From JADCCX01 sp031431475 (GTDB lineage: Bacteria; Pseudomonadota; Alphaproteobacteria; Rhizobiales; Beijerinckiaceae), in NCBI GenBank assembly GCA_031431475.1, contig JANPDL010000032.1, forward strand, positions 98,419-162,418: 64,000 nt of DNA, given 5' to 3'. A program made the position numbers and the translations under genes. Of this stretch, positions 35,813-47,486 are shown piece by piece. The notes beneath the pieces are model-generated. The model made no database searches. It worked only from the letters and a program-made list of their open reading frames with translations, and was not told the origin of the DNA. Numbering within the stretch: position 1 is the stretch's first letter; every line of letters starts with the position of its first letter.

Positions 35813-36936
35813 ATGACCGACGCAGTGCTTGCCAATATCGACCAGAAGCGCCTTGCCGTCGCCTCGCAATGGCAGCTCATGTGGTGGGCCTTCCGCAAGC
35901 ATCATCTTGCCATGGTGGGGCTTTGGGTGACGGCGGCGCTCTACATCATCGCGCTCGTCCCCGGCTTTTTCGCCATCAACGATCCCTCACAACAGAACAC
36001 CCGCGCGGCTTATCAGCCCCCGCAAAGCGTGCACTGGTTCGATACGGCGGCGGATGGCAGCACCACCTTCGGCCCCTACATTCGCCCGCTGACGCTCAAG
36101 CGCGATCCCCAGACACTGGCGGCGATCTACACCGAGGATACCTCGCGCCGCATCAACCTGACGCTCTTCGGCCAGGGTTATGAATACAGCGTGCTGGGCC
36201 TGTTCAACACCCGCGTGCATCTCATGGCGTCCACGGATACGCGCCAGCCGCTGTTCCTGCTGGGGGCCGACCGTCTGGGCCGCTGTGTCTGGAGCCGCAT
36301 CATGCAGGGCACGCAGATATCGCTCTCCGTCGGCCTCGTTGGCGTATTCCTGTCGCTGATCCTCGGCGTCGTGATTGGAGGATTGTCAGGCTACTACGGC
36401 GGGCGGACCGACTTCGTCATCCAGCGCGTCATCGAGTTCATCCTCTCGCTTCCGGCCATCCCGATCTGGCTGGCGCTGGCCGCCGCCCTGCCCCAGGACT
36501 GGCCTGCCGTGCTGAACTACTTCATGATCACGGCCATCCTCTCGCTAACCGGATGGGCGCAGCTGGCGCGCGTCGTGCGGGGGCGGTTCCTCAGCCTGCG
36601 CACGGAAGAGTTTGTCATGGCGGCGCGGCTGGACGGCGCATCCGAGGGACGCATCATTTTCCGCCAGATGCTGCCCAGCTTCATGAGTCACATCATCGCC
36701 TCTATCACGCTTGCGATCCCGGCGATGATCCTGGCCGAGACATCGCTGTCATTCCTCGGGCTTGGCCTGCAGCCGCCGACCATCTCCTGGGGCGTGCTGC
36801 TGCGCGAGGCGCAGAACATCCGGTCCATCGCCACCGCGCCCTGGCTGTTCGCGCCCGGCTTTGCTGTCGTGATTGCCGTGGTGGCACTCAATTTCCTCGG
36901 CGATGGTCTGCGCGATGCAGCGGACCCGTACAACAA

Positions 36937-36940
<4 letters not shown>
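35813..36940 (+). CDS. ABC importer permease, DppC/OppC type
   Basis: 375 residues, longer than the ~300 typical of DppC because of a ~90-residue periplasmic stretch after the first membrane segment (residues ~60-150). The core has FLLGADRLGRCVWSRIMQGT (given in part: GADRLGRCVWSRI), GGLSGYYGGRTD and the EAA loop MAARLDGASEGRIIFRQMLP. Its stop overlaps the ATPase start (ATGA). The long insert is common in relatives tied to sugar or sugar-acid uptake, but this does not fix the substrate. Confidence 0.93.
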
Positions 36941-38652
<1,712 letters not shown>

Positions 38653-38655
38653 GGC

Positions 38656-39891
38656 ATGAAGATCACCGATATTCGCACCTTCCTGATGCATGTGGGCGCT
38701 CCGAACCTGAAGACCTGGGCTTCTGACGGTTCATTCGGGACAGAGAGCTTCTCCAAGAACCTCACCGGCACCCGCAACTGGCTCTTTGTGAAAGTCTACA
38801 CCGACGAAGGCATCGTCGGCATCGGCGAGTGTTCGGGCTGGCCGCGTGTGATCGAAACGGCGGTTCAGGACCTCAAGCGCCTGCTCATCGGCGAGGACCC
38901 GACGCATATCGAACGGCTGTGGCAGAAGATGTTCATCGCCATCATGGGGCACGGTCTCACCGGCACGGTAGGTGCCGGTGCGATGACCGGTATCGACATG
39001 GCCTTGTGGGACATCAAGGGCAAGGCACTGGGCGTGCCGGTCTGGAACCTGCTGGGCGGCAAGGTGCGCGACAGGGTCCGCATTTACGGCCATGCCAAGA
39101 CACCGGAGGCCGCGCTCAGCCTCAGGGATCGCGGCATCACCACAATCAAATGCGGCGGTGTTTCCGATCCCGTGCGCATGGTGGCTGGCTTGCGCGATGC
39201 TCTGGGCGACACGGTCGATATCGCCATCGACCTGCACGGCCCGCCCTGGCTCACACCCATCGATGCGGCGCAGGTCTGCCGCGCCCTTGAGCCCTACAAT
39301 CTGCTGTGGGTGGAGGACCCGATCGCACCCGACAACCTTGATGGATATCGACGCATCCGTGACCACAGCAGCGTAGCCCTCGCAGCCGGTGAGCGCATGG
39401 CGACGATTTTCGGCGAACGTGAACTGATCGAGCGTGAACTGGTCGATGTCATCCAGCCTGACACGGGCCGTGCGGGCGGCATCACCCAGATGAAGAAGAT
39501 TGCGGCCATGGCGGAAGCCCATCACATCGGCTTTGCGCCGCATTCGGGTTCGCTCGGCCCCGTCGGCGAATACGCTGCACTGCATCTGCTGGCCGCTATC
39601 CCCAATGGCCTGATCCTGGAGCGGATCGAGGATGATTGGGAAGGCCGCGCCCAAACCATCATCCCGCATCCGGTGCAGCAGGACGGCTTCATCACTGTCC
39701 CAGACGCGCCGGGCCTCGGCTGCGATATCGATGAGGAATTCGTGGCGAGATTTCCAAGCGAAGGCAATGTCTCGATCCCCGTGACCGAGGCCTCTGGCTC
39801 CTATGCTGAAGGCACGTTTGGCGAACAGCTCTATGTGCAGACGCGCCTGAAAAGGGCCTTGTATTTCCCGAAAGCGGACAAGCAATCATGA
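38656..39891 (+). CDS. Mandelate racemase/galactonate dehydratase-like enolase-superfamily enzyme (first of two)
   Basis: 411 residues. The fold is visible from the N-terminal lid (FVKVYTDEGIVGIGECSG) and barrel residues: IKCGG at the base-lysine strand, AIDLHGPPW with the first metal Asp, WVEDPIAPDN with Glu, AAGERM with Glu, then the Asp-His dyad in QPDTGRAGG and APHSGSLGP. These residues fit an acid-sugar dehydratase of the mandelate racemase subgroup; the substrate is not evident, galactonate or another aldonate is possible. The end shares 4 bases with the next gene (ATGA). Confidence 0.87.
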   Translation: MKITDIRTFLMHVGAPNLKTWASDGSFGTESFSKNLTGTRNWLFVKVYTDEGIVGIGECSGWPRVIETAVQDLKRLLIGEDPTHIERLWQKMFIAIMGHGLTGTVGAGAMTGIDMALWDIKGKALGVPVWNLLGGKVRDRVRIYGHAKTPEAALSLRDRGITTIKCGGVSDPVRMVAGLRDALGDTVDIAIDLHGPPWLTPIDAAQVCRALEPYNLLWVEDPIAPDNLDGYRRIRDHSSVALAAGERMATIFGERELIERELVDVIQPDTGRAGGITQMKKIAAMAEAHHIGFAPHSGSLGPVGEYAALHLLAAIPNGLILERIEDDWEGRAQTIIPHPVQQDGFITVPDAPGLGCDIDEEFVARFPSEGNVSIPVTEASGSYAEGTFGEQLYVQTRLKRALYFPKADKQS

Positions 39892-41084
39892 AGATCGACC
39901 GCATGCGCGTCTTCATGAGCCGCGACAAGGACCGCCCCCGCGTGATCGTGGCGCTGGACACCGACGACGGCCTGACCGGCTGGGGCGAGTGCTACAACCA
40001 CGGGCCGGACAAGGCGCTGCCCCCCATTCTCGACTATCTCTTTGATTTCATCCGCGGACAGGACCCACGCCGCATCGAGTATCTGATGCACCTCCTGATG
40101 CAGCAGGCGCGGTTTCCGCCCGGCGCGCTGGGACTCGCTGCCATATCGGCCATTGATCACTGCCTCTGGGATATCTCGGCCAAGGCGCTCAACGTGCCGG
40201 TCTATATGCTGCTGGGCGGCAACGCGCGGGACCGCGTGCATGTCTATGCCGGCGTTTACACCGCGCCTGATCCGGAAGCGGCGCGGGATGAGCTAGACAG
40301 CCTGAATGAGGCCTGGGGAATGAGTGCCTTCAAGCTCAGCCCGTACCGGATCGATATGCATCGCAACCGCTGGGGCGAGGTGGTGCGCACATCGGCAGAG
40401 TATTTCCGCAAACTGCGCGAGACCTGCAACAGCACCTATGAGATCGCCTTCGATGCCCATGCCAAGATATTCGAGCCTGCACAGGCCATTCAACTCGGCA
40501 ATGCGCTGGCACCCTATGACCCACTGTTCTTCGAAGAGCCGATCCGCCCCGAGAACTTTGAGGCCTGGGGGGAACTGAAACGCGGCCTGACCTGCACGCT
40601 AGCGACCGGGGAATCTCTCTACAGTCGTTTCGAATTCCTGCGGCTCCTGCAGGTCCGGGGCTGTGACATCATCCAGCCCGACATCTGCGTGGTCGGCGGC
40701 ATGCTGGAAATGCGGCGGATCGCGGCGCTCGCCGAGGCCCATTTCGTCACTGTCGCGCCCCACAATCCCATGGGGCCGCTGGCCACCGCCGTGAACGTGC
40801 ATTTTGCGGCGGCCCAACCCAACTTCCGCATCCTCGAGTATCGCCTGCCGCATGGGCCGGGATATTCCTTTGGCACGGGCAAGGGCGAGGCTGCCCAACA
40901 TGACGGCAGCGCCACCCTCTACGTAAAGGATCCCTATCTGCCGAAGGATGGTTATCTCGAACTCAGACCGGATCGTGCGGGATGGGGTGTCGAGATGAAC
41001 ATGGATATTCTTGGCACCGAAACCTACGTCAACTGGCAGCGCAAGGTGCCGGTGAAGCCTGATGGTTCCACCGGCTATGTCTGA
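39888..41084 (+). CDS. Mandelate racemase/galactonate dehydratase-like enolase-superfamily enzyme (second of two)
   Basis: 398 residues, paralogous in fold to its upstream neighbour but clearly divergent. Key places: GWGECYNHGPDKA in the lid, FKLSPYRID at the base strand, AFDAHAKIFEP (metal Asp), FEEPIRPEN, ATGESLYSRFE, and the dyad in QPDICVVGG and APHNPMGPLATA. The APHNPMGP motif resembles D-galactonate dehydratase DgoD. Coupled to the previous gene, so two acid-sugar dehydratases are made together and presumably act on two different products of one imported compound. Confidence 0.87.
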   Translation: MKIDRMRVFMSRDKDRPRVIVALDTDDGLTGWGECYNHGPDKALPPILDYLFDFIRGQDPRRIEYLMHLLMQQARFPPGALGLAAISAIDHCLWDISAKALNVPVYMLLGGNARDRVHVYAGVYTAPDPEAARDELDSLNEAWGMSAFKLSPYRIDMHRNRWGEVVRTSAEYFRKLRETCNSTYEIAFDAHAKIFEPAQAIQLGNALAPYDPLFFEEPIRPENFEAWGELKRGLTCTLATGESLYSRFEFLRLLQVRGCDIIQPDICVVGGMLEMRRIAALAEAHFVTVAPHNPMGPLATAVNVHFAAAQPNFRILEYRLPHGPGYSFGTGKGEAAQHDGSATLYVKDPYLPKDGYLELRPDRAGWGVEMNMDILGTETYVNWQRKVPVKPDGSTGYV

Positions 41085-41117
41085 CTGCGCGATCTGCTTT
41101 GAAAGAATGGCCTGCGG

Positions 41118-42005
41118 ATGAATACCGGAGACAAGCGCCCGTCCACACCAGCCCCGGTCATTCTGATCACCGGAGCGGCAGGCAGGATCGGCAGCTTTCT
41201 GCGTAGGACCCTTGCTGACGATCCAGCATTGGCCGTGCATTATGGCCGACCAGCCAGCCTGCTCGTCACCGACATCATCGATCCAGGGCCGGGCAATGGT
41301 AGCGATACAGTTGTCGTGGGCAATCTCGCGGATGCCACCTTTGTCGATACGCTCTTTGCCGACAGGGCGATCACGGCCATCATCCATCTCGCCGGTATCC
41401 CGCGTGAAGCCGACTGGGACATGCTTTTGGATGCCAATATCCGCGCCTCCATCAATCTCTGGGAGGCCGCGCGCAAGAACGCTGTCGACAGGGTGTTGTT
41501 CGCCAGCTCCAACCACGCCGTCGGTTTTTATCCGCGCAGCTGGACAATCGACCACACAGTCACCCAGCGACCCGACACGCGCTACGGCCTGACTAAGGTG
41601 TTCGGCGAGGAGCTCGGATTTCTCTACGCCTACAAGTTTGGCATCCGCGCTTTCAGCATGCGCATCGGAACATTCACGCCAGAGCCAACGTCTTATCGCG
41701 GATTATCGAGCTGGATTTCGCAGCGCGATATGGCCACCCTTGCACGCGTTGGCCTCATCACGGATTACACCTGCGAAACCGTCTACGGCGTCTCAAACAA
41801 TTCCCGCTCCTTCTGGGACAACAGATCGGCAGAGCGCCTGGGCTACCGCCCGCAGGACAGCGCAGATGATTTCGCCCACCTGTTTACGGAGCCCGCCAGG
41901 ACAGAGGCAGACCCCGGCGAGTATTTCCAGGGTGGACCCTTCGTGACAAACGAACTGACCAGTTCAGCCGCCCAACGCGCAGAGCTTGATAAACCCAAGT
42001 CATAA
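41118..42005 (+). CDS. udh: Uronate dehydrogenase-like NAD-dependent epimerase/dehydratase family protein
   Basis: 295 residues. Short-chain fold with LITGAAGRIGSFLRR at the N-terminus, IIHLAGIPREADW, the active-site pair Tyr156 and Lys160 (RYGLTKVFGE) and SSNHAVGFYPR, which together match uronate dehydrogenases of Agrobacterium and relatives. These oxidise glucuronate or galacturonate to the aldaric acid lactone with NAD, feeding glucarate dehydratase. Slightly longer than the ~265 of Udh. Last gene of the operon, directly followed by the left end of an IS6 remnant. Assignment good, substrate preference unknown. Confidence 0.85.
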   Translation: MNTGDKRPSTPAPVILITGAAGRIGSFLRRTLADDPALAVHYGRPASLLVTDIIDPGPGNGSDTVVVGNLADATFVDTLFADRAITAIIHLAGIPREADWDMLLDANIRASINLWEAARKNAVDRVLFASSNHAVGFYPRSWTIDHTVTQRPDTRYGLTKVFGEELGFLYAYKFGIRAFSMRIGTFTPEPTSYRGLSSWISQRDMATLARVGLITDYTCETVYGVSNNSRSFWDNRSAERLGYRPQDSADDFAHLFTEPARTEADPGEYFQGGPFVTNELTSSAAQRAELDKPKS

Positions 42006-42413
42006 GGCACGGTTGCACTAGCTTGGTCAGGCTATGGGAACGGCTCTTTGTGAAGGAGCCGTTTGCTAATGTCCGTATTCAAGCGCCGCCAGTTTCCGGT
42101 TGAGATCATTCTGTTGTGTGTGCGCTGGTACGAGGGCCTTCGTTCGGACTCGTGGCGCGTCGATGGGACTTATGTTCACGTCGGCAGGGAATGCAAATAC
42201 CTCTAGAGCGCCATCGGCAAGGCGCTCTAGATCATGAAGGATTGCCCACCATCCTGCATCACCACAGACAAGCTGCCTCGAATCCCAAAGGATCCGGCGG
42301 CTGAAGCGCGAGGGCAAGCTGCCTGAAACAGCCGATACAACAGCCATAAACCTGACCCTGCCGACCTACTGCAACAACGTCATGATATCAGACAGAGAGT
42401 TTTGAATCAGACT
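42006..42413 (+). mobile_element. IS6-family insertion sequence remnant with decayed transposase
   Basis: GGCACGGTTGCA at 42006-42017 differs by one base from the IS6/IS26 terminal repeat and abuts the udh stop. ATG 42069 opens with the family N-terminus (FKRRQFPVEIILLCVRWY), then jumps by an internal deletion to a DSWRVDGTYVHVGRECKYL segment around the first catalytic Asp, and stops at 42206. A further frame around 42298-42340 gives LKREGKLPETADT and then YCNNV, later parts of the same protein. So the gene carries a deletion and at least one frameshift. The right terminal repeat was not found; the remnant ends at or just before the LysR gene stop. Confidence 0.8.
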
Positions 42414-43319
42414 CTAAACAGCCGCATAGTGATGAAGGTCGTCGGAGAGTCGCTTTGACAACTGCTCGGCGGGAGGGCTCAGCGAGCGGTTCGCTGGGAT
42501 GACGATACCCAAACGCACAGTATTCACACCAGGCGATGCAAGTGGACGCCAGACGACATCTCCTTGCTCAATCTCGTAGAGAAACCCCAGACGGGTGAAG
42601 AATGAAATTCCCATGTTGAGCAAGATCGAAAGCTTTAGCATCTGGATTGAATTTGACTGTATTCTTGGGCGCAGCTGCTGCTTGAAATTGGCGAAAGACG
42701 CATCGATATCAGCCCCTTTGGGCAAGGGGCCAGACTGGGTCAGAATCGGGTAGGCCGCCGCCTCGTCAAACGTCACGTTCTGCTGCCTGGCCAAGGGGTG
42801 GTCGGACCGCATGACGACACCGATGGGGGCGGAGATTTCAGTGAGGAACCGCACGGCATGCGAGACCTTTCCAACAAAGGTAAATCCCATGTCGATATCG
42901 CCAGCGGCCACCATGGCGAGAACATCCGGCGGCTGCGCCGCCATGACGGAATAGGTGACGGCGGGAAAGTCGAGACGAAAGCGGTCAATCGAGCGGGGCA
43001 GAAAGTCGACGAGCATGGAATCCACGGCGGCAATCGCCACATGGCCGGAGCGGGCAGCTTTCAGATCGTCGATGGATGTCCGGACCCGGTCAAAATCATG
43101 CAGGGTGGTTGTAATATGGCCCAGCAGAAGTTCACCCTCCGTTGTCAGCCGCATGCCACCGGGCAGCCTGTCGAACAGCGGCGTGCCAAGATCGGTCTCG
43201 AGGTTCAGGACCTGGCGATTGACGGCACTCGCTGCGATGTTGAGCGTCTGCGCGGCTTTGCGGATCGAACCGCAGCGCGCTACCTCCCGGAAGTAATAGA
43301 GCGCGGCTGCATGAAGCAT
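42414..43319 (-). CDS. LysR-family transcriptional regulator
   Basis: 301 residues from ATG 43319, which gives the normal N-terminus (LHAAALYYFREVARCGSIRKAAQTLNIAASAVNRQ, visible as ALYYFREVARCGSIRKAAQ). HTH followed by the effector-binding domain (HVAIAAVDSMLVDFLPRSI). It lies at the 3' end of a minus-strand catabolic operon, 10 bases after the enoyl-CoA hydratase gene, an unusual place for LysR genes, which are more often divergent. It probably regulates that operon. The IS6 remnant abuts its 3' end. Confidence 0.9.
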   Translation of the reverse strand: MLHAAALYYFREVARCGSIRKAAQTLNIAASAVNRQVLNLETDLGTPLFDRLPGGMRLTTEGELLLGHITTTLHDFDRVRTSIDDLKAARSGHVAIAAVDSMLVDFLPRSIDRFRLDFPAVTYSVMAAQPPDVLAMVAAGDIDMGFTFVGKVSHAVRFLTEISAPIGVVMRSDHPLARQQNVTFDEAAAYPILTQSGPLPKGADIDASFANFKQQLRPRIQSNSIQMLKLSILLNMGISFFTRLGFLYEIEQGDVVWRPLASPGVNTVRLGIVIPANRSLSPPAEQLSKRLSDDLHHYAAV

Positions 43320-43329
43320 GGCCCGACCC

Positions 43330-44106
43330 TCAGTACCCGGTCCAAACAGGTTTACGCTTCTCAACGAAGGCTCTGACACCTTCCAGTGAGTCTGCCGAAT
43401 TCAATGCTTCGACCAGCGCTGGAAGCCGCTGCGCCTGCGCTTCAACTGCGGTAAGATGCGCCGTGCGTCGGACGACCTGCTTGATGGCACGCACCGAAAG
43501 TGGCGCGCAGGCCAAAATATCAGCGAGCCAGCGTTCGACGCTTTCATCAAGTCTGGCAATAGGCACAACCTCGTTGACAATGCCGAGGGAGAGGGCTTCA
43601 GGCGCCATGATGCGCCGCCCCGTGAGCATGATGCCCATTGCAGCGCGGAAAGGAATCTGCCGCTGCAATAACGTCATGCCACCATCAAGAGGCAGGCGTC
43701 CAACGCGCGCCTCGGGCAGGCTGAATGTGGCTTTGTCTGCGGCCACGACAATGTCGCAGCCCAGCACCATTTCGAACCCGCCGCCCGCCGCATGGCCGTT
43801 CACCCGCGCGATTACCGGCACATCGAGTGTATGGCGCAGCGCAATGCCGCCAAAACCATTGGGCCTCGCGCTCGCCCAGTAATCGAGACCGGAAGGACCA
43901 TTGCCTGCCTTCATGTCCGCGCCAGTGCAGAAGGCGCGTTCGCCTGCACCGGTCAAGACAACGGCGCGCACGTTGCGGTCACTCTCAATTTGCGCCCAGA
44001 TCGCATCCAGCTCACTTTCGGTCGCGGCATCAACCGCGTTCATGACCTCGGGGCGATCAATCGTAACGTGAGCAACGTGATCGCGGACCTCGTAATGGAC
44101 CGGCAT
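43330..44106 (-). CDS. Enoyl-CoA hydratase/isomerase (crotonase) family protein
   Basis: 258 residues, normal for the family. The oxyanion-hole regions are ERAFCTGADMKAG and VNGHAAGGGFEMVLGCDIVVA (in part: GHAAGGGFEMVLGCDIVVA); the acidic position EARVGRLPLDGG has replaced the usual Glu-Gly arrangement by Leu-Pro-Leu-Asp, so the reaction may differ from hydration. The start shares one base with the stop of the CoA-transferase gene. It likely acts on the CoA ester that enzyme makes. Substrate unknown. Confidence 0.9.
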   Translation of the reverse strand: MPVHYEVRDHVAHVTIDRPEVMNAVDAATESELDAIWAQIESDRNVRAVVLTGAGERAFCTGADMKAGNGPSGLDYWASARPNGFGGIALRHTLDVPVIARVNGHAAGGGFEMVLGCDIVVAADKATFSLPEARVGRLPLDGGMTLLQRQIPFRAAMGIMLTGRRIMAPEALSLGIVNEVVPIARLDESVERWLADILACAPLSVRAIKQVVRRTAHLTAVEAQAQRLPALVEALNSADSLEGVRAFVEKRKPVWTGY

Positions 44107-45269
44107 TATTCCGCTGCCTGTGCAGTCGCGAAGCCAAGCTCGTGCAGCACCGCATCAGTGTACTGGCCGAGATGCGCGGGCGGAATGCGGATCGTCACGG
44201 GAGCCGCTTCCATGTGGATGGGTGAGCCGACCACGCGGATACGCTCCACCTCGCCATCGGCCTCCAGCACCATGCCGTTGATCGTGGTCTGCTCATCAGC
44301 CAGAGCTTCCGCCAGAGTCATGACCGGCGCGCAGAGAAGGTCCTGCTGCTCCAGCCGCTCCAGCCAGTTGGCGGTGCTGTTGGTGGCGAAACGCGCACGG
44401 AAGATGTCGTGCAGCGCTGCCTTGTTCTGGACCTGTACGGCGTGACTGGCGAAACGCGGGTCCAGTGACAGATCCTCGGTCTGCAGCGCCATCGAGATAT
44501 CGCGCAACGGGTTGGCCTTGAACGCGCCGACGAGGACAACGGCGCTGTCCGAGGTGCTGAACACACCGGATAGCGGCATGGCACCCCAGTTCACGGCGCG
44601 TCCGCGCATCATCTGCGCCGCCGCTTCCTGTGTCTGCGCCGCCAGCATGGAATCGAACAACGAGACGCTGATGCGCTGTCCCTTGCCGGTCTTGGCCCGT
44701 TGCAGCAGCGCCAGAAGCACGCCTTGAACCATATGCATTCCGGCGGAATAATCAGCGAAGGTGGTGGAATAGATCGACAGCGGCAGGCTGTCATCGGAGC
44801 GGCGGTGCATGACGCCGGACATGGCCTGCGCCAGCACATCCTGCCCGCCCTTGTGGGCATAAGGCCCCGTCAGGCCAAAGCCCGTGCCGACGGCATAGAT
44901 CAGCTTCGGATTCAGCTTCGCCAGCGCCTCGTAGCCAAAGCCAAGCCTCTCCATCACCCCGGCGCGAAAGTTATTGACCACCACATCAGCGGTTTCCACC
45001 AGCTTCATGACAACCGCCTTGCCTTCAGCACTGCGGGTATCGAGCACGATCGAGCGCTTGTTGCGGTTCAGCGAGCAATAGACAGGGCCAAGCAACCCAG
45101 CGGGATCATCAGGGAAAGCCGTGCGCGAGAGATCGCCCGTTCCCGGCTTCTCGATCTTGATGACATCTGCACCATAATCGGCGAGCATCTGTGTGGCGAC
45201 AGGCCCCATCATCACCTGCGTGAAATCGATGATGCGGATGCCCGAAAGCGGAAGGTCGGTGGTGGTCAC
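44106..45269 (-). CDS. CaiB/BaiF family (class III) CoA-transferase
   Basis: 387 residues. RIIDFTQVMMGPVATQMLADYGADVIKIE is the family N-terminus (seen as ADYGADVIKIEKPGTGD), NRNKRSIVLD follows, and GGQDVLAQAMSG puts the catalytic Asp at 144. Such enzymes move CoA between carboxylic acids. The GTG start overlaps the FAD enzyme stop by 4 bases and the end overlaps the hydratase by one base. With the importer upstream it suggests uptake and CoA activation of an organic acid. Confidence 0.92.
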   Translation of the reverse strand: MTTTDLPLSGIRIIDFTQVMMGPVATQMLADYGADVIKIEKPGTGDLSRTAFPDDPAGLLGPVYCSLNRNKRSIVLDTRSAEGKAVVMKLVETADVVVNNFRAGVMERLGFGYEALAKLNPKLIYAVGTGFGLTGPYAHKGGQDVLAQAMSGVMHRRSDDSLPLSIYSTTFADYSAGMHMVQGVLLALLQRAKTGKGQRISVSLFDSMLAAQTQEAAAQMMRGRAVNWGAMPLSGVFSTSDSAVVLVGAFKANPLRDISMALQTEDLSLDPRFASHAVQVQNKAALHDIFRARFATNSTANWLERLEQQDLLCAPVMTLAEALADEQTTINGMVLEADGEVERIRVVGSPIHMEAAPVTIRIPPAHLGQYTDAVLHELGFATAQAAE

Positions 45270-46624
45270 GCAGCATTCTCCATGACTTTGGCATTCGCCG
45301 ACGGGATATCGCCGGGATCGCCGCCCTGTGCACGAACACGGGCGCAGATTGCCTTGGGACTGACCTTGCGCAATGGAATGCCGCCGGAAAGTGCAAGCGC
45401 CGCCGCGATACCGGCGGACTGGCCCATGGACATGCAGGGCGGAATCTCGCGCGAGAGTTTCTGTGCGGATTCGGTGGCGGAATAATGCCGTCCGGCAACA
45501 ATCAGCCCCTCGATATCCTGCGGCAGCATCGACCGGTACGGCGTGTAATAATCCCGTCCGCGCGCCACGGTGTCGTGGAAATGCACGCGGTGATTCACAT
45601 CGTCCTTGGTCACCACATACTCGCCCTGCAGCAGCCGTGTCTGGCGCACGCCGAGTTGCGGTGCGACATCGATGACATAGGCACCGGCAAAACCCGGCAC
45701 ATTGGCGCGTGCATAATCGACCAGCGCATAAATGCGCTTGCGGCCTTCGAAATCGGCCCGCGTCTGGTCCTCGACCTTCATGGCGTCATAGCCGGTCATG
45801 TGCGGGCAGTTGCACCAGACAACGCCGGGCAACGGCGTGGAAAGCCACCAGCGATCCCATGAACCGCCGACAGCGCGCTTGGCCGCCTTGTCGATCAGGG
45901 CGAAGGCCTCGGGCTCCTCATAACGAAAACGCTCTGCCTCTTGCGTATCGACGCCGCCGAGGCGAAACACCGTCGTGATCATATAGGAGCCATCGGTGAA
46001 GCGGGCACCGGCTGCGGCCGCCACATCAAGATCGCCAGATGTGTCGATAATGATATCGCCCATGATCGCCTGACGACCGGCCTTGGTCTCGCAGATCACG
46101 CCTGCAATGCGTCCGTCGCGGACAATGGCTTTCGAGAACCAGGAATGCAGCCGCACATCGACGCCCGCCTCCTCGATCATCTCGTTCGAGGCGCGCTTCC
46201 AGCCATCGGGATCAAAGGCCGCAGCCATCACAATGGGGTTGGGTTTGGTGGATGAGCGGAAATCGAACACTCCCCAGTGCGCCCATTTTTTATAAACATC
46301 CCAGCCCTGTCGCTGGTCTTCCTTCGGAGGGTAAACGCAGGTGCCGACCTTCGCCATACGATCGATCATCTCCATGCAAAGGCCGGTGACCGTAACCTCG
46401 TAACCGTTGTTCATGTCATCAAGCACCAGCACCATACCGCCCGAGGCCAGGCCGCCGAGATAGGGGTATCGCTCGATCAGCGTGACCGAGCAGCCCTCGC
46501 GCCGCGCTGCGACCGCAGCCGCAAATCCTGCGGGGCCGCCGCCGACCACCACGACATCCGAGCGTTTGACGACTGGAACTGAACCGGCGGTTTCCTGGAC
46601 ATGATCTGTCTCTGTCACTTGCAT
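45266..46624 (-). CDS. FAD-dependent oxidoreductase (FAD_oxidored family)
   Basis: 452 residues from ATG 46624. Dinucleotide motif VVVVGGGPAGFAAAVAARREG at residues ~24-43 (GGGPAG 28-33) and the family segments YLGGLASGGMV, IIDTSGDLDVAAAAG and GLIVAGRHYSAT near the C-terminus. These match the PF12831-type FAD proteins, whose reactions are mostly unknown. It is flanked by the ABC permease gene and the CoA-transferase gene in one operon and may oxidise the imported substrate before activation. Confidence 0.87.
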   Translation of the reverse strand: MQVTETDHVQETAGSVPVVKRSDVVVVGGGPAGFAAAVAARREGCSVTLIERYPYLGGLASGGMVLVLDDMNNGYEVTVTGLCMEMIDRMAKVGTCVYPPKEDQRQGWDVYKKWAHWGVFDFRSSTKPNPIVMAAAFDPDGWKRASNEMIEEAGVDVRLHSWFSKAIVRDGRIAGVICETKAGRQAIMGDIIIDTSGDLDVAAAAGARFTDGSYMITTVFRLGGVDTQEAERFRYEEPEAFALIDKAAKRAVGGSWDRWWLSTPLPGVVWCNCPHMTGYDAMKVEDQTRADFEGRKRIYALVDYARANVPGFAGAYVIDVAPQLGVRQTRLLQGEYVVTKDDVNHRVHFHDTVARGRDYYTPYRSMLPQDIEGLIVAGRHYSATESAQKLSREIPPCMSMGQSAGIAAALALSGGIPLRKVSPKAICARVRAQGGDPGDIPSANAKVMENAA

Positions 46625-46637
46625 GGCAATGCTCCGG

Positions 46638-47486
46638 TCAATGCAGGTTTGCGGGCTGCCAGCGCACCACAAGGCGCTCCACCAGCGAAATGGTAAGGAA
46701 GAACAGCACCGAAAACGCCGATCCGACGATCACTGTGGCGTAGAGCATGGCGCTGTCGAAATTGTAGGTGGACTGGATGATCAGCGCCCCGATGCCGGTG
46801 GTCGAGCCGATCCACTCGCCGACGATGGCCCCGATGACCGCTGTCGATGCCGCGATCTTCAGGGCGGAGAAAAGATAAGGAATGGCATTCGGAAGCCTGA
46901 GCTTGAAGAAGGTCTCGCTCTTCGAGGCGGATAGCACACGCATCAACTCAAGCGATTGCGGGTTCACCGATTCCAGCCCTCGAACCATGTTTACAAGGGT
47001 AGGAAAGAAGCAGATCAGCGCTGCGATTGCGATCTTGGGCTCCATGCCGTTGCCGAGCAACAATACCAGGATTGGCGCTTTTGCCACAACCGGGATGGTA
47101 TTGATCAGCACCACCACGGGAAAGAACGCCTGTTCCAGCGACTTCTTGTGCACGAAGGCCGTGGCGATAATAATCGCAGCGAGATTGCCCAGGAGAAAGC
47201 CGGAAATTGCCTCGATGGCAGTCGGCAGCAGATTGGTCATCAGCACGCCGAAGCGGTCAACCAATGTCGCAGCCACCAGTTGCGGCGAGGGTGCCACGAA
47301 GGTTGGCACCTTCAGGACATAGACGAGCAAGGCCCAGAACCCGATCAGGCAGGCGATGCCGATGACCGGCAGAACGCGCTGGCGCAGGCGCTTGCGGCGC
47401 TGCTCCTCACGAAACGCCTCCTCCGCCGTGCGGATGCTCTGCTCGCGCGTCGTGGCCGCCAGTCCAGGGTCGGTGATTGCGGTCAA
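46638..47486 (-). CDS. ABC importer permease (SsuC/TauC type)
   Basis: 282 residues, about six membrane segments, with the EAA loop LMRVLSASKSETFFKLRLPNAIP typical of nitrate/sulfonate/taurine permeases (seen as ASKSETFFKLRLPNAIP). The start appears to be TTG at 47486, overlapping the ATPase stop by 4 bases, so translation is coupled. The ~50 N-terminal residues before the first segment are charged. It forms the channel for the NMT1-type binding protein two genes upstream. Confidence 0.9.
   Translation of the reverse strand: MTAITDPGLAATTREQSIRTAEEAFREEQRRKRLRQRVLPVIGIACLIGFWALLVYVLKVPTFVAPSPQLVAATLVDRFGVLMTNLLPTAIEAISGFLLGNLAAIIIATAFVHKKSLEQAFFPVVVLINTIPVVAKAPILVLLLGNGMEPKIAIAALICFFPTLVNMVRGLESVNPQSLELMRVLSASKSETFFKLRLPNAIPYLFSALKIAASTAVIGAIVGEWIGSTTGIGALIIQSTYNFDSAMLYATVIVGSAFSVLFFLTISLVERLVVRWQPANLH

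Noticed and set aside
38731..39885. Long open frame (384 codons) on the minus strand opposite the first enolase-superfamily gene
   Set aside because: It mirrors a convincing gene codon by codon, has no recognisable protein pattern, and is expected from the GC-rich third positions of the real gene.
42374..42385. TGCAACAACGTC as right terminal repeat of the IS6 remnant
   Set aside because: It encodes the conserved YxNNV piece of the transposase and matches the terminal repeat only in its first seven bases.
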